This document shows positions 32,800-41,714 of a stretch of 64,000 nucleotides of DNA, one piece after another (the stretch's first letter is position 1; the number at the start of each line of letters is the position of its first letter). Source of the DNA: Paenibacillus xerothermodurans (GTDB lineage: Bacteria > Bacillota > Bacilli > Paenibacillales > NBRC-103111); the NCBI RefSeq assembly GCF_002220865.2, contig NZ_NHRJ02000003.1, positions 1,244-65,243 of the forward strand. Reading direction: 5' to 3'. The notes under the pieces were generated by a model. The model was not told the origin of the DNA, did not search any database, and saw only the letters and a program-made list of their open reading frames with translations. A program made the position numbers and the translations under genes.

Positions 32800-33615
32800 A
32801 TGATGAATAAGCAGCACACGGAAGTCATCAGCTCGGTGCAAAACCCGCGCGTGAAAGCATGGACACAGCTGCTTGACAAAAAAGGCCGGGATAAACAAGG
32901 CCAGTTTATCATAGAAGGCGTGCATCTGGTGCAGGAGGCCTTATCGTCAGGTGCAAATCTGCATACCATAGTATACGCTCACGACCGCCGTGAGGAACTG
33001 CCGGGCGGCCTGCTGCGGCAGGCGGTCGATCTTGGTATCGATTGTGTAGCGGTGAGTCAGGCCGTACTCGGTAAGTGCACGGATACATTGGCGCCGCAGG
33101 CGGTGTTCGCCGTTCTGCCCAAGCTGGGCTGGGGGCCGGAGGAGCTGCTGGCCCCGACGGGACCGGCGCTTGTAGTCGCGATTGACGGGATCCAGGATCC
33201 GGGCAATCTCGGCACCATCATCCGCAGTGCAGACGCTGTTGGCGCGACGGGCGTGCTGCTTGGCAAGGGTACTGTAGATCTGTACAACCCAAAGACAGTG
33301 CGATCCACGATGGGCTCGATGTTCCATCTGCCGATTACCCAAGGTGACCTGCTCCAGCTGCTGCCCCGCGCAGCGGAGGCGGGCATTGCAGTGGTCACCA
33401 CCAGTCTTCAAGGTACTACGGATTGCTATTCGTTTGATTTCCGCCGCCCTGTCTGGTTCGTCATAGGCAACGAAGGACAAGGCGTGTCTGCGGGTGTGTC
33501 TGATCTGACAACGGAACATATCCGCATCCCGATGCGGGGACTGGCGGAATCTCTGAACGCGGCTATGGCTGCCACGGTAGTGTTATTTGAGGCGATGCGG
33601 CAGCGGATGTCGTGA
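32800..33615 (+). CDS. TrmH/SpoU family RNA 2'-O-methyltransferase
   Basis: The 271-residue protein has an N-terminal substrate-binding domain (VISSVQNPRVKAWTQLLDKK; F-I-I-E-G-V) and a SPOUT knot with motif 1 DGIQDPGNLGTIIRSADAVG, motif 2 IGNEGQGVS and motif 3 IRIPMRGLAESLNAAMAATV. It methylates ribose in rRNA or tRNA with SAM. In Bacillus the homologue (YsgA) precedes pheST; here pheST does not follow. Start ambiguous among GTG 32791, ATG 32800 and ATG 32803. Confidence 0.93.
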   Translation: MMNKQHTEVISSVQNPRVKAWTQLLDKKGRDKQGQFIIEGVHLVQEALSSGANLHTIVYAHDRREELPGGLLRQAVDLGIDCVAVSQAVLGKCTDTLAPQAVFAVLPKLGWGPEELLAPTGPALVVAIDGIQDPGNLGTIIRSADAVGATGVLLGKGTVDLYNPKTVRSTMGSMFHLPITQGDLLQLLPRAAEAGIAVVTTSLQGTTDCYSFDFRRPVWFVIGNEGQGVSAGVSDLTTEHIRIPMRGLAESLNAAMAATVVLFEAMRQRMS

Positions 33616-33816
33616 GATATGCAAGGCGGCCGGGATTTACACCCACATTGAGACGGCTGCAGCCAGCGTGCTAGTCGCCCAGCTGTTGTCCGATGCGCGA
33701 GTCGCTGTAATAATGATACGTCGGTTCCGACTGGAGCGATACGCCATGGCGTAGGGGCACGAGTTCTGCAAAAATGTTCAACTATATGAAAACATAATCT
33801 CGATCACTTCAACCGC

Positions 33817-33847
33817 AAAAAAGCCTTAATAACCGGGCTTTTTTTTG
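33817..33847 (+). terminator. Terminator after the RNA methyltransferase
   Basis: AAAAAAGCC pairs with GGGCTTTTTT around TTAATAACC. It lies about 200 bases after the gene; the space between holds nothing recognised. Confidence 0.75.
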
Positions 33848-34160
33848 TTTGCCCATTTTTTTGTCGCTTGCCGAGCTTCACAGACCATACGCGCGAGCCA
33901 CGTGGCGCTGTTTGCATATGCCCGAATAAATCATGGAGCTCCGTCAGTACTGACGGTCTCCAGATTCTTGAGGTTTTTCTGTAGTCGCAGTCCAAAGGAG
34001 ATTTCGTGTCATTTCAACAAAATGAATAGACTACGCTGCTTAAATCCACGCGGATCACTTGTGTTCATTGACATCCGGTGAAGAAATACGTACGATAACT
34101 TATAAACAATGTTGTACTACAAGATTGTATAAACAAAAATAAACCCTAGGAGAACAAACG
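33848..34160. other. Gene-less stretch with GntR operator
   Basis: No gene seen. TTGTACTACAA (34112-34122) is a perfect 11-base palindrome 38 bases before the GntR-type gene, and a further TTGTA lies at 34126-34130 (in GATTGTATAAAC). A matching TTGTAGATCAA occurs at 34885. This is probably the regulator's own binding site. Confidence 0.55.
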
Positions 34161-34802
34161 ATGAGCAGTCAAACTGAGTATGCCTATCAGTATATTCGTG
34201 AACGGATATTGGATGGTACCTTCAAACCCATGCAAAAATTGATCGAAAGTCAGCTGTCGGAGTTGATTAGTGTAAGCCGAAACACTGTGAAGAAAGCTCT
34301 GTTGAAGCTGGAACAGGAGAATTTGGTCCAAATTGAAAACAATAAAGGGGCGACCATTAAGTCGTTTACCTTGGAAGAAGTTAAAAATTATCTAGCAATA
34401 AGAGAAGCTTTGGAGGGGTTAATCGCAAGATCGGCAGCAGAGCATATTACGGATGGAGAAATTGGCGAGCTGGAACAGCTGTTATTGAGAATGGAAGGTT
34501 TCCTGAAGCAAAACCAATTTGACGAATACTCTAAACTGAATAAGGAATTTCACGGTATCATTTACAACGCATCGAGAAATATCCACGCCACCGGGATGGT
34601 GAATATGATAAAAACGCAATTAATGCGGTTCCATTTCAGAACATTGCTCATTCCGGGCAGAAATGAAAATTCATTTAATGAACATAAAATGATTTTAACA
34701 TCCTTGAAAAGCCATAATGCAGCTGAGGCAGAGGCAGCTATTAAACTCCACATTGCGAACGTCCGAAAAACAATAGAAGACAATTATCAGTATCTGTTGT
34801 AA
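34161..34802 (+). CDS. GntR family regulator with FCD domain
   Basis: The 213-residue protein has an N-terminal winged HTH (AYQYIRERILDGTFKPMQKL to SELISVSRNTVKKALLKLEQ, residues 5-70) and an all-helical FCD ligand-binding domain (about 80-210) with the conserved metal or ligand residues in EFHGIIYNASRN and HKMILTSLKSH. FCD regulators sense organic acids. The operator pair at 34112 and 34885 suggests control of itself and the downstream transport and catabolic operon. AGGAGAAC precedes the ATG. Confidence 0.9.
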   Translation: MSSQTEYAYQYIRERILDGTFKPMQKLIESQLSELISVSRNTVKKALLKLEQENLVQIENNKGATIKSFTLEEVKNYLAIREALEGLIARSAAEHITDGEIGELEQLLLRMEGFLKQNQFDEYSKLNKEFHGIIYNASRNIHATGMVNMIKTQLMRFHFRTLLIPGRNENSFNEHKMILTSLKSHNAAEAEAAIKLHIANVRKTIEDNYQYLL

Positions 34803-34838
34803 CCAGTGTCTTACTGTCCTAATTTTCGACAGCAGTTA

Positions 34839-34895
34839 TTGACACTATTTTGCAGATACGGTATAGTTTTGATAGAGAACATAATTGTAGATCAA
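34839..34895 (+). promoter_or_regulatory. Promoter and operator of the carboxylate catabolic operon
   Basis: TTGACA (34839-34844), a 17-base spacer and TATAGT (34862-34867) form the best sigma-A promoter in the window. Downstream of it TTGTAGATCAA (34885-34895) resembles the TTGTACTACAA palindrome in front of the GntR gene, so the regulator would block elongation or clearance from this promoter. Confidence 0.7.
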
Positions 34896-34963
34896 TTTAG
34901 AATGCCAAAGTATTATTCAATCTCTCTTAATTAGTGCTGTGTATGCGAAAGGAGGTCAGCAGT

Positions 34964-35459
34964 TTGAAACAACCAAGCATTGGCTTCATCGGATTTGGTG
35001 AAGCCGCTTTTCATATTGCCAACGGCTTAGCGTCCAAGGGAGCATCAGCCATCTTCGCATTTGACGTCATGTCTGCAGACCCAGTGGTTGGAGCCATCAT
35101 AAAAGAGCGGGCTGATTTGGCTACGGTGACTTGAATTCAGCATCTCCGACACTGAAGCAACAAATCTTTGAGCTTATACATAACACACAGATGCATTGTT
35201 CGTTGATGGGGCGGCAATGGAGGCGGTTGCGCCTCACCCGCATAAGGTTCCATTTCGGTCAGCGGATTAGGGGCGCGCAAGTTTTCGGAAGTCATGAGCA
35301 CATACGGCATGAATATTACCTATATCAACGATGAAGCCGGAAGCGCATCAGCGATCAAGATGGTACGAGAGAAGAGTCGTAGAGATGGGAGAAGTCATCA
35401 GTACATTGCAGGATCTCGGTTTGGATTCGACTCTTTATGATGGCAATTCGGCAGGTTAA
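34964..35459 (+). pseudogene. Decayed NAD(P)-dependent dehydrogenase (beta-hydroxyacid/DUF1932 type)
   Basis: The first part is intact with AAAGGAGG before a TTG start and the Rossmann motif KQPSIGFIGFGEAAFHIANG, but the frame stops at 35132. Remnants follow in other frames: VDGAAMEAVAPHPHKVPF around 35200-35266, and NITYINDEAGSASAIKM around 35310-35362, both typical of 3-hydroxyisobutyrate dehydrogenase-like proteins with a DUF1932 C-terminus. Several frameshifts and internal deletions therefore inactivate what was the first gene of the catabolic operon. The remaining part could yield only a 56-residue N-terminal fragment. Confidence 0.8.
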
Positions 35460-35493
35460 TAGCAGTTAGTTATTACTAAAGGATGTGCTTAAT

Positions 35494-35943
35494 TTGCGAA
35501 ATTTAAGCGTGTACATGGCGGCTTTTTTTCTCCTCTTTAGCGGGATTATGCTATGGGAGTCTTCCTCAATGGATTATTACGGGGAATACGGACCTGGTCC
35601 GGGGATGCTGCCGCTGTGGGTGAGCGGACTCATTTTCGTATGTTCCATAGTCTATCTTTGCATTGCATTAAAAAAGGAGATCGTTCCGGTTTCCAAAATT
35701 CTACCCAGAGGAGAAGGACTCATTAATGTTTTGGTATGCATAGGTTCACTGATCCTGTTTATGATCATCGCACCTTTATGGGGATTTTTAATTGGTAGCA
35801 CCTTATCCTTATTCCTACTATTTTCGCGGGGTTATAAATGGTATTGGAGCTTGGGACTCTCTGCATCGACAGCTTCTATCGTATTCTGGATGTTCGGCAT
35901 TGTTTTACAGGTGCCGTTGCCTGTAAATGACTTCGGCTGGTAG
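35494..35943 (+). CDS. Tripartite tricarboxylate transporter small subunit TctB
   Basis: A 149-residue membrane protein with four hydrophobic helices, of the TctB family: the small 4-TM subunit of secondary carboxylate transporters that use an extracytoplasmic binding protein. Note GEYGPGPGMLPLWVSGLIFV, typical of TctB. TTG at 35494 has AAAGGA with nine-base spacing; GTG at 35485 is in frame but too close. Twelve bases separate it from tctA. Confidence 0.9.
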   Translation: MRNLSVYMAAFFLLFSGIMLWESSSMDYYGEYGPGPGMLPLWVSGLIFVCSIVYLCIALKKEIVPVSKILPRGEGLINVLVCIGSLILFMIIAPLWGFLIGSTLSLFLLFSRGYKWYWSLGLSASTASIVFWMFGIVLQVPLPVNDFGW

Positions 35944-35955
35944 GAGGACAAACTA

Positions 35956-37464
35956 GTGGAATCATTAGGTTACTTACTGCACGGCTTCGAGACCGCTCTT
36001 ACGTGGCAAAACCTGCTGTATTGTCTCGTAGGGGTGACATTCGGTATGTTCATTGGCGTATTGCCCGGATTGGGTCCCACAGCAGGAACGGCACTCCTTT
36101 TGCCATTAACCTTCGCACTTGAACCGGTGTCCGCGATAATCATGCTCGCTGGAATCTACTATGGATCCATGTACGGCGGGACCATCACATCCATATTAAT
36201 CAACACCCCCGGAGAGGCCGCTTCATTAATTACCTGCCTGGATGGACACCCGTTGGCCAAGCAGGGGAGAGCGGGGGCAGCACTCGGTATAGCGGGCATC
36301 GGGTCCTTCCTTGGCGGAACTGTTTCCGTTGTCGGATTGGTTGTGATCGGTCCCTATCTCGCAAAGCAGGCTCTAAATTTTGGTCCGCCTGAATTTTTTG
36401 CTTTGGTCGTTTTAGGACTCTCCCTGCTTCTTGGATTAATGGGAAAATCTTTGCTAAAGGGGGCTATTGCAGCGTTGTTCGGCTTGTCCTTGGCGTTTAT
36501 CGGGCAGGATTCAAATTCGGGAATCATTCGATTTACTTTCGGCCAAACGGAATTGATGAAAGGGATAGACTTCATAACGATAGCGATGGGAATGTTCGGG
36601 CTGTCCGAGCTGCTTATCAACGCCGAACAGAGCTTGAAGGGGAAGGCAGGGCCGCCTCCGAAGGTCACGGGACTGCTTCCTAAAAAAGACGAGTGGGGAC
36701 CTTCAATGAAAGCTATCGGCCGGGGCAGTATACTGGGTTTCCTGATCGGACTGATTCCGGGAACCAACTCTGTCATTCCTACGCTTCTCAGCTATTCAAT
36801 GGAAAAGAAGCTGTCCAAAGATCCTTCCCGCTTTGGTAAAGGTGCATTGGAAGGAGTTGCGGGACCTGAGACGGCTAACAATTCCTATAGCGGCGGTGCA
36901 CTAATTCCGCTGCTCACACTAGGGATTCCGAGTTCTCCTACCGTCGCGGTGCTGCTAGGTGCTTTTATCATGCATGGTGCTGCTCCGGGGCCGACTTTAT
37001 TCCAGCGAAACCCTGACCTGGTGTGGGGAATCATAGCCAGTATGTTTATTGGAAACGCAATTCTGTTAATTATGAACCTGCCGATGGCAAATTTGTGGGC
37101 AAAAATCACAATGGTTCCTTTTAAGCTGCTGTATCCGATTATTATCATTATTACGATTGTCGGTACTTACAGTCTGAATAACAGCATGTTTGATGTAGGG
37201 GCTATGCTGGTGTTCGGCATTTTAGGCTATTTATTTAAAAAGGCGGAATTTCCGTTAACTCCTATTATTTTGACCTATGTTTTGGGAGTTCTTCTGGAGA
37301 AGACACTATTGCAATCTTTAACCATGTTCAAAGGGGATATATTCGGGTTTTTCACGCGTCCACTCTCCGGGACCATATTGTCGATCGCTATACTCGCCAT
37401 GCTCTTAAGCATCATCACCTCAGTCAGAAGTAGACGGCTCATCACAGAAGATGTGGAAATGTAA
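35956..37464 (+). CDS. Tripartite tricarboxylate transporter large subunit TctA
   Basis: A 502-residue integral membrane protein with about 12 helices. The TctA signature is visible in GVLPGLGPTAGTALLLPLTF and YYGSMYGGTITSILINTPGE near the N-terminus, and repeated in the second half (GLIPGTNSVIPTLLSYSMEK). TctA carries the substrate with the help of TctC and TctB. GTG start with AGGAGGAC. Next gene encodes TctC. Confidence 0.95.
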   Translation: MESLGYLLHGFETALTWQNLLYCLVGVTFGMFIGVLPGLGPTAGTALLLPLTFALEPVSAIIMLAGIYYGSMYGGTITSILINTPGEAASLITCLDGHPLAKQGRAGAALGIAGIGSFLGGTVSVVGLVVIGPYLAKQALNFGPPEFFALVVLGLSLLLGLMGKSLLKGAIAALFGLSLAFIGQDSNSGIIRFTFGQTELMKGIDFITIAMGMFGLSELLINAEQSLKGKAGPPPKVTGLLPKKDEWGPSMKAIGRGSILGFLIGLIPGTNSVIPTLLSYSMEKKLSKDPSRFGKGALEGVAGPETANNSYSGGALIPLLTLGIPSSPTVAVLLGAFIMHGAAPGPTLFQRNPDLVWGIIASMFIGNAILLIMNLPMANLWAKITMVPFKLLYPIIIIITIVGTYSLNNSMFDVGAMLVFGILGYLFKKAEFPLTPIILTYVLGVLLEKTLLQSLTMFKGDIFGFFTRPLSGTILSIAILAMLLSIITSVRSRRLITEDVEM

Positions 37465-37494
37465 AAAACAATAATTGTGAAAGGGTGGCTTACT

Positions 37495-38514
37495 ATGAAG
37501 AAGGCTTTAGTTGTTTTAGCAATTTTTGTTTTTTCTTTTGGGGCAATGCTTGGATGTGCGACGAAGTCCTCTACCAGCGCTTCGGATGCACCTGCTAGAG
37601 GAGCGGCCAGTGCTCAGCCGCTGGATTGGCCCATGAAGCCTATTAAACTTATCGTGCCCTTCGCAGCAAGCGGCGGAACGGACCTGGGAGCCCGTCTTTT
37701 AGCCTCGTATCTTGAGAAGGATTTGGGAAAACCAGTGGTGGTTGAAAATAAGGTGGGCGGTGCAGGCTGGGTCGCTTATGCTGACTTATTGAATGCCAAG
37801 CCTGACGGCTACACGTTTGGGGTCATTGTCAATCCCGCCTTAATTACAGGCTATATCAATCCTACTGCCAATAGAACAGAGAACTTAGACAGCTTTGACC
37901 ATATTATCAATCACGCTGTCGATGAAGGACTCATTGCCGTTCGTCCGGATGATACGCGGTTTGCCAACATTAACGAATTTGTGGAGTACGCGAAGAAGAA
38001 CGAGGTATCAGTTACTAGTAATGGCGTGGGTTCGAGTAATCATTTGATTGCATTATCAATGAACAAGCATCTGGGAACGAAATTTAGGTTCGTTCAATTT
38101 ACCGGTACAGGTGAAGCTGTGTCCAGTGTGCTGGGCAATCATGTAGACGTACTCATCGGAGAAATTGGCGGAGCTGTAGAGCAGGTCAAAGGCGGACAGT
38201 TCAAGGCTCTAGCTGTTTTTGGACCGGAGCGCTATCCTCATCTGCCGGATGTACCAACTATGAAAGAGGCGGTTGGTTTTGAGAATACGGTTACATATGC
38301 ATCCAGAGGTATAGCAGGCCCTAAAGGCATAGATCCGCAAATCGTTGCAAAGCTCCAGGCTGCTGTTGAGAAAGCAGAAAAAGATCCGGAGTTCATAAAA
38401 AAAGCGAGCGAACTGGGGATGACGGTTGATCTGACTAAAGGAGATGCCTATGAGCAGCTGTTGAAGAAGCAAGAAGCAGCGATCATAGAGCTGAAGCCCG
38501 TCCTTGGTTGGTGA
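37495..38514 (+). CDS. Tripartite tricarboxylate transporter substrate-binding lipoprotein TctC
   Basis: The 339-residue protein has a lipoprotein signal (KKALVVLAIFVFSFGAMLGC, lipobox LGC) and the TctC/Bug receptor fold with IKLIVPFAASGGTDLGARLL and VVVENKVGGAGWVAYADLLN. The receptor binds the carboxylate outside the membrane and feeds TctAB. Start at ATG 37495 with AAAGGGTGG; a six-residue upstream ATG-like start is weaker. The substrate may be an aromatic acid-derived di- or tricarboxylate, judged by neighbours. Confidence 0.94.
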   Translation: MKKALVVLAIFVFSFGAMLGCATKSSTSASDAPARGAASAQPLDWPMKPIKLIVPFAASGGTDLGARLLASYLEKDLGKPVVVENKVGGAGWVAYADLLNAKPDGYTFGVIVNPALITGYINPTANRTENLDSFDHIINHAVDEGLIAVRPDDTRFANINEFVEYAKKNEVSVTSNGVGSSNHLIALSMNKHLGTKFRFVQFTGTGEAVSSVLGNHVDVLIGEIGGAVEQVKGGQFKALAVFGPERYPHLPDVPTMKEAVGFENTVTYASRGIAGPKGIDPQIVAKLQAAVEKAEKDPEFIKKASELGMTVDLTKGDAYEQLLKKQEAAIIELKPVLGW

Positions 38515-38601
38515 GGTGGATATCAAGCAGTCAATTATATTTACCAACATAGTAATTGATGAACACATTTTCCTACCAACTGCAGAAAGTGAGGAAACTA
38601 T

Positions 38602-39486
38602 ATGTATTTAGAGCTACTCGAAGGGGCTTATGATCTCCATGTCCACACAGGACCGGATGTGATGCCCAGAAAGCTGGACGACCTTGAAATGGCGGAACGA
38701 ATCCAAAAGGTGGGGATGAAAGGCTACGGCATCAAATCGCACTATTTCTGTACAGCGGAACGAGCGAAATTAGTCAATAAAGTTTATCCAAATGTCAGCC
38801 TGATTGGAGCGATAAGCTTAAACAATTCAGTGGGTGGGCTGAACCCGCTGGCAGTGGAAATGGCAGCGCGCGACGGAGCGAAAATTGTTTGGATGCCTAC
38901 ATTTGACGCCACGAACGAGCAAGAATTTTTTAGACGAGGAGCTCATACGAAATTACCTTTTTGGGCTAAATTGCAGATGGAGTTAATTCAACAAGGCAAA
39001 ACCCAATCAAGCATCTCCATTTTTGAGGGTTCAAATATTAAAAAAGAAGTATTCGATATCTTGGATATTATCTCGAATTACAATCTTATCCTGGCGACGG
39101 GGCATCTGGGGAAAGCGGAGACATTCGCATTAGTGGAAGCAGCCGTTGAATTCAAAGTCAAGAAAATTGTAGTCACTCATCCGAATTTTCCTTCTATCGA
39201 CTTTACAAAGGAGGAACAAAAAGAGCTGGCCGAGCAAGGAGCCTATATGGAACACTGCTTCACCACCCCTCATTCTAATAAGATAAGCTGGGAAACCGTA
39301 TTCGAGCAGATCCGTTTCGTAGGCCCTCAACACTGTATTTTGTCAACGGATTTGGGGCAACCGACGGGTCCGTACCCGGACGAAGGCTTGGGCATTTTTG
39401 CTACTAATCTATTAAATAATGGTTTCACAAAAGCAGAACTGAAACAAATGTTGGTGGAAAATACCAGCTTTTTGGCAGAAGAGTAA
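38602..39486 (+). CDS. Amidohydrolase-like metal hydrolase (DUF6282 type)
   Basis: A 294-residue TIM-barrel protein. Metal-site motifs visible: DLHVHTGPD near residue 11, the GHLGKAE segment near 175, THPNFPS near 198, and STDLGQPTGPYPD near 251. It resembles the DUF6282 hydrolases that occur in clusters with PIG-L and RraA proteins; activity not established. By position it may open a lactone or cleave an intermediate before the GalB-like and aldolase steps. GTGAGGAAA precedes the ATG. Confidence 0.8.
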   Translation: MYLELLEGAYDLHVHTGPDVMPRKLDDLEMAERIQKVGMKGYGIKSHYFCTAERAKLVNKVYPNVSLIGAISLNNSVGGLNPLAVEMAARDGAKIVWMPTFDATNEQEFFRRGAHTKLPFWAKLQMELIQQGKTQSSISIFEGSNIKKEVFDILDIISNYNLILATGHLGKAETFALVEAAVEFKVKKIVVTHPNFPSIDFTKEEQKELAEQGAYMEHCFTTPHSNKISWETVFEQIRFVGPQHCILSTDLGQPTGPYPDEGLGIFATNLLNNGFTKAELKQMLVENTSFLAEE

Positions 39487-39546
39487 AATAACTGTTAGCA
39501 AAATGTGCGGTAGCAAAATTATTCTGAATATAGAGGGAGAAACGAT

Positions 39547-40272
39547 ATGCAAAACACCAATTTACTTGTTGTTTCTGCTCATGCGGCAGATTTCGTATGG
39601 CGGGCCGGCGGAACTATGGCTAAATATGCGAAAGGCGGCGCCAATGTGTCGCTGGTCATACTTAGCTACGGAGTGAGGGGAGAATCTAACGATCTGTGGA
39701 ATGTCGAGGGACAAACCAGCGACAACGTCAAGCGCATCCGCAGAGCGGAGATCGAAGAAGCGGCCGGTCATCTCGGTGTTGAGCAGATGGAGATATGGGA
39801 TTTTGATGATTACCATATGCAGATTACGGAGGAGCGATTGAATCGACTCACGGCTCATATTCGAAAAGTCAAACCGCACCATATTATCAGTCATGGGCCG
39901 AAGGACGCCTTTAATCCCGATCATGAGACCGTGTCAAAATATGTTTTCGATGCCAGCGTGTTGTCGACTTCTAACGGAGTGCGGATCGAAGGGACAACAA
40001 CAGCAAAGCAGGCCCGATTGTTCGGTTTCGAGCCGCATCAATCGGAAATTAGTAATTTTAAACCCGATGTCATTATCGACATTACCGATGTATACGACCG
40101 TAAGCAGGCGGCGATGAACTGCTTCAAAGCACAAGGGCATTTAATCGAATATTACGGGGGCAAGGCGATGCTGCGAGGAAATCACGCCCGCCGTTGTTCT
40201 GGGAACGGTGCCTATAAATACGCCGAGGCGTTCAGCCGCTTCTTCCCTTACGTAGGAGGGGAGCTTGTCTGA
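39547..40272 (+). CDS. PIG-L family protein, GalB (4-oxalomesaconate hydratase)-like
   Basis: The 241-residue protein has the PIG-L/LmbE fold. Instead of the deacetylase AHPDD motif it reads SAHAADFVWRAGGTMAKYAK, the form found in GalB, which hydrates 4-oxalomesaconate to 4-carboxy-4-hydroxy-2-oxoadipate. HGPKDAFNPDH provides another metal ligand set. The next gene, overlapping by one base, is an RraA-type aldolase of the class that cleaves exactly that product, which supports the assignment. GAGGGAGAAACG precedes the ATG. Confidence 0.82.
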   Translation: MQNTNLLVVSAHAADFVWRAGGTMAKYAKGGANVSLVILSYGVRGESNDLWNVEGQTSDNVKRIRRAEIEEAAGHLGVEQMEIWDFDDYHMQITEERLNRLTAHIRKVKPHHIISHGPKDAFNPDHETVSKYVFDASVLSTSNGVRIEGTTTAKQARLFGFEPHQSEISNFKPDVIIDITDVYDRKQAAMNCFKAQGHLIEYYGGKAMLRGNHARRCSGNGAYKYAEAFSRFFPYVGGELV

Positions 40273-40985
40273 TGCAAAAATATATAGTAACTAACATTCG
40301 CCGACCCGAGCAGGAGACCGTTGCCCGCTTTAAGGAGCATGACACGTCCACCGTTTATGAGGCACAAGGGAAGATCGGCCTGCTCAGCGCTCAACTTAAA
40401 CCGATCTCAGCTAACAGCAAAATTTGCGGGCCGGCGGTAACGGTAATATGCCCGGCGGGAGACAATTTGATGATTCATGCTGCCATTGAGGTGTGTAAGC
40501 CCGGGGACGTCCTCGTCATCACGACCCTCGGTGAAAGCATTTCCGGGATGATTGGCGAATTAATTGTGTTGGCTCTCATGAAGAAAGGCGTGCAGGGCGT
40601 AGTGATCGACGCAGGCGTCCGCGATGTTGCAAGGTTGAGAGGAATGGGCTTTCCGGTATGGTCTAAGGCGGTATACCCAGAGGGGACGACGAAAAGCAGA
40701 GGAGGCTGGGTGAACGCGCCGGCTATTTGCGGTGGTGTTCAGGTTATGCCCGGCGACCTTATTGTCGCCGATGATGATGGCGTGGTGGTGGTCGCCCAAG
40801 AAGACATCTCAACTACCTTAGAATCGGCGGTGCAGAGGGTGCGCAAGGAAAAACAGACGAAGGAGAAGATCGGCAGAGGCGAGATCAGCTTAGACTTTTA
40901 CGGATTACGCAGCGTGCTCCAACAAGAGAATATAGTGTATTTCGATGAAATCCCCCTATCCGAGGGATCGTCAAGAGGTCTTTGA
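40272..40985 (+). CDS. RraA-like aldolase (4-carboxy-4-hydroxy-2-oxoadipate/HMG aldolase type)
   Basis: A 237-residue protein of the RraA/LigK/GalC fold. The divalent metal and substrate signature G-x-R-D in VVIDAGVRDVARLRGMGFPV (about 112-131) and DDDGVVVVAQED are seen. These class II aldolases cleave 4-carboxy-4-hydroxy-2-oxoadipate to pyruvate and oxaloacetate, or act on related 4-hydroxy-4-methyl-2-oxoglutarate; some members also decarboxylate oxaloacetate. The start overlaps the upstream stop (TGATG), so the two are coupled. A terminator follows. Confidence 0.88.
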   Translation: MQKYIVTNIRRPEQETVARFKEHDTSTVYEAQGKIGLLSAQLKPISANSKICGPAVTVICPAGDNLMIHAAIEVCKPGDVLVITTLGESISGMIGELIVLALMKKGVQGVVIDAGVRDVARLRGMGFPVWSKAVYPEGTTKSRGGWVNAPAICGGVQVMPGDLIVADDDGVVVVAQEDISTTLESAVQRVRKEKQTKEKIGRGEISLDFYGLRSVLQQENIVYFDEIPLSEGSSRGL

Positions 40986-41008
40986 TCTCAGCGATATCGG
41001 AGAAAGAA

Positions 41009-41055
41009 AAGGCAGCAAATTCCTCGCAGCGCAAGAGGGTTTGCTGCCTTCTTGT
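41009..41055. terminator. Terminator between convergent aldolase and coat genes
   Basis: AAGGCAGCAAA (41009-41019) pairs perfectly with TTTGCTGCCTT (41040-41050). T-rich sequence follows on both strands. Confidence 0.8.
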
Positions 41056-41168
41056 TTGACGGTCATATTTGGTCGTGCAAGCGCCAGCCTGCGTCAAATA
41101 TGGAATCTCGCACGTCAAAATTCATTTTTTCACTGTCCGGCCGCGTTCACGCTGCACATCACCGTCTT

Positions 41169-41468
41169 TTAGGTTGCCGGAATATTTAAAGCGGTCTGGG
41201 CGTTCTGCATATCCAGCTGGATCTGCTCATTCATGTTGTAGGGATGGTAAAGACCTCTGGAGATCATGTAAGCCGACATTCTTTCATGCGATTCAATGGA
41301 TTCGTCGAGATGTCTGCGCAATACCTGTTTGACTTCGGGTGTCGCCGACTCTGTCGCAGCGATTGCGTACATCTTGATGCCCGATTTCGCTGACATAAGC
41401 ATGTCCATCGCGACGACCTGATCTGTCATCTTATTTAACCCTGTGAAATATTCCACGATCGTATTCAT
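41169..41468 (-). CDS. CotF-like spore coat protein, copy 3 of the operon
   Basis: A 99-residue CotF-domain protein (ferritin-like helix pair): MDMLMSAKSGIKMYAIAATE, ESATPEVKQVLRRHLDESIE and the C-terminal YMISRGLYHPYN, which is the CotF signature of aromatic and proline residues. Corresponds by order to yraD of Bacillus subtilis. GGAGGGAG precedes the ATG. Last gene of the adhB-cotF operon. Confidence 0.9.
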   Translation of the reverse strand: MNTIVEYFTGLNKMTDQVVAMDMLMSAKSGIKMYAIAATESATPEVKQVLRRHLDESIESHERMSAYMISRGLYHPYNMNEQIQLDMQNAQTALNIPAT

Positions 41469-41479
41469 GCTTCTCCCTC

Positions 41480-41695
41480 CTATGGAATCGCTTTGGACAA
41501 CAATCCGTTGAGTTCTTGGAGCTGTCTGGTCGTAACCGCAGCATCCATTTCCATCAGTCTCCGCAGCTCCGGATCATCCACCAGCGCTTGCATCGTTCTG
41601 GCCTTCGTCAGACAGAGCGATTTGAACGCGGTGACCTCATGAAGATCCATCGTTTCGTGTGCCATATACTGTGTGTCAAGATCCGATTTCACCAT
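41480..41695 (-). CDS. Small CotF-like N-terminal-type coat protein
   Basis: A 71-residue protein with HEVTAFKSLCLTKARTMQAL and D-x-ELRRLMEMDAAVTTRQLQEL, the same plan as the 79-residue protein at 43247: a single CotF-like helical hairpin without the C-terminal half. Corresponds by order to yraE. GGAGGCAGGAC precedes the ATG. Lies between adhB and the full-length CotF gene, with 11 and 19 base gaps. Confidence 0.82.
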   Translation of the reverse strand: MVKSDLDTQYMAHETMDLHEVTAFKSLCLTKARTMQALVDDPELRRLMEMDAAVTTRQLQELNGLLSKAIP

Positions 41696-41714
41696 GTAGT
41701 GTCCTGCCTCCCCG

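Noticed and set aside
34964-35134. Functional 56-residue dehydrogenase
   Set aside because: It covers only the first part of the Rossmann fold, and downstream remnants in other frames show decay.
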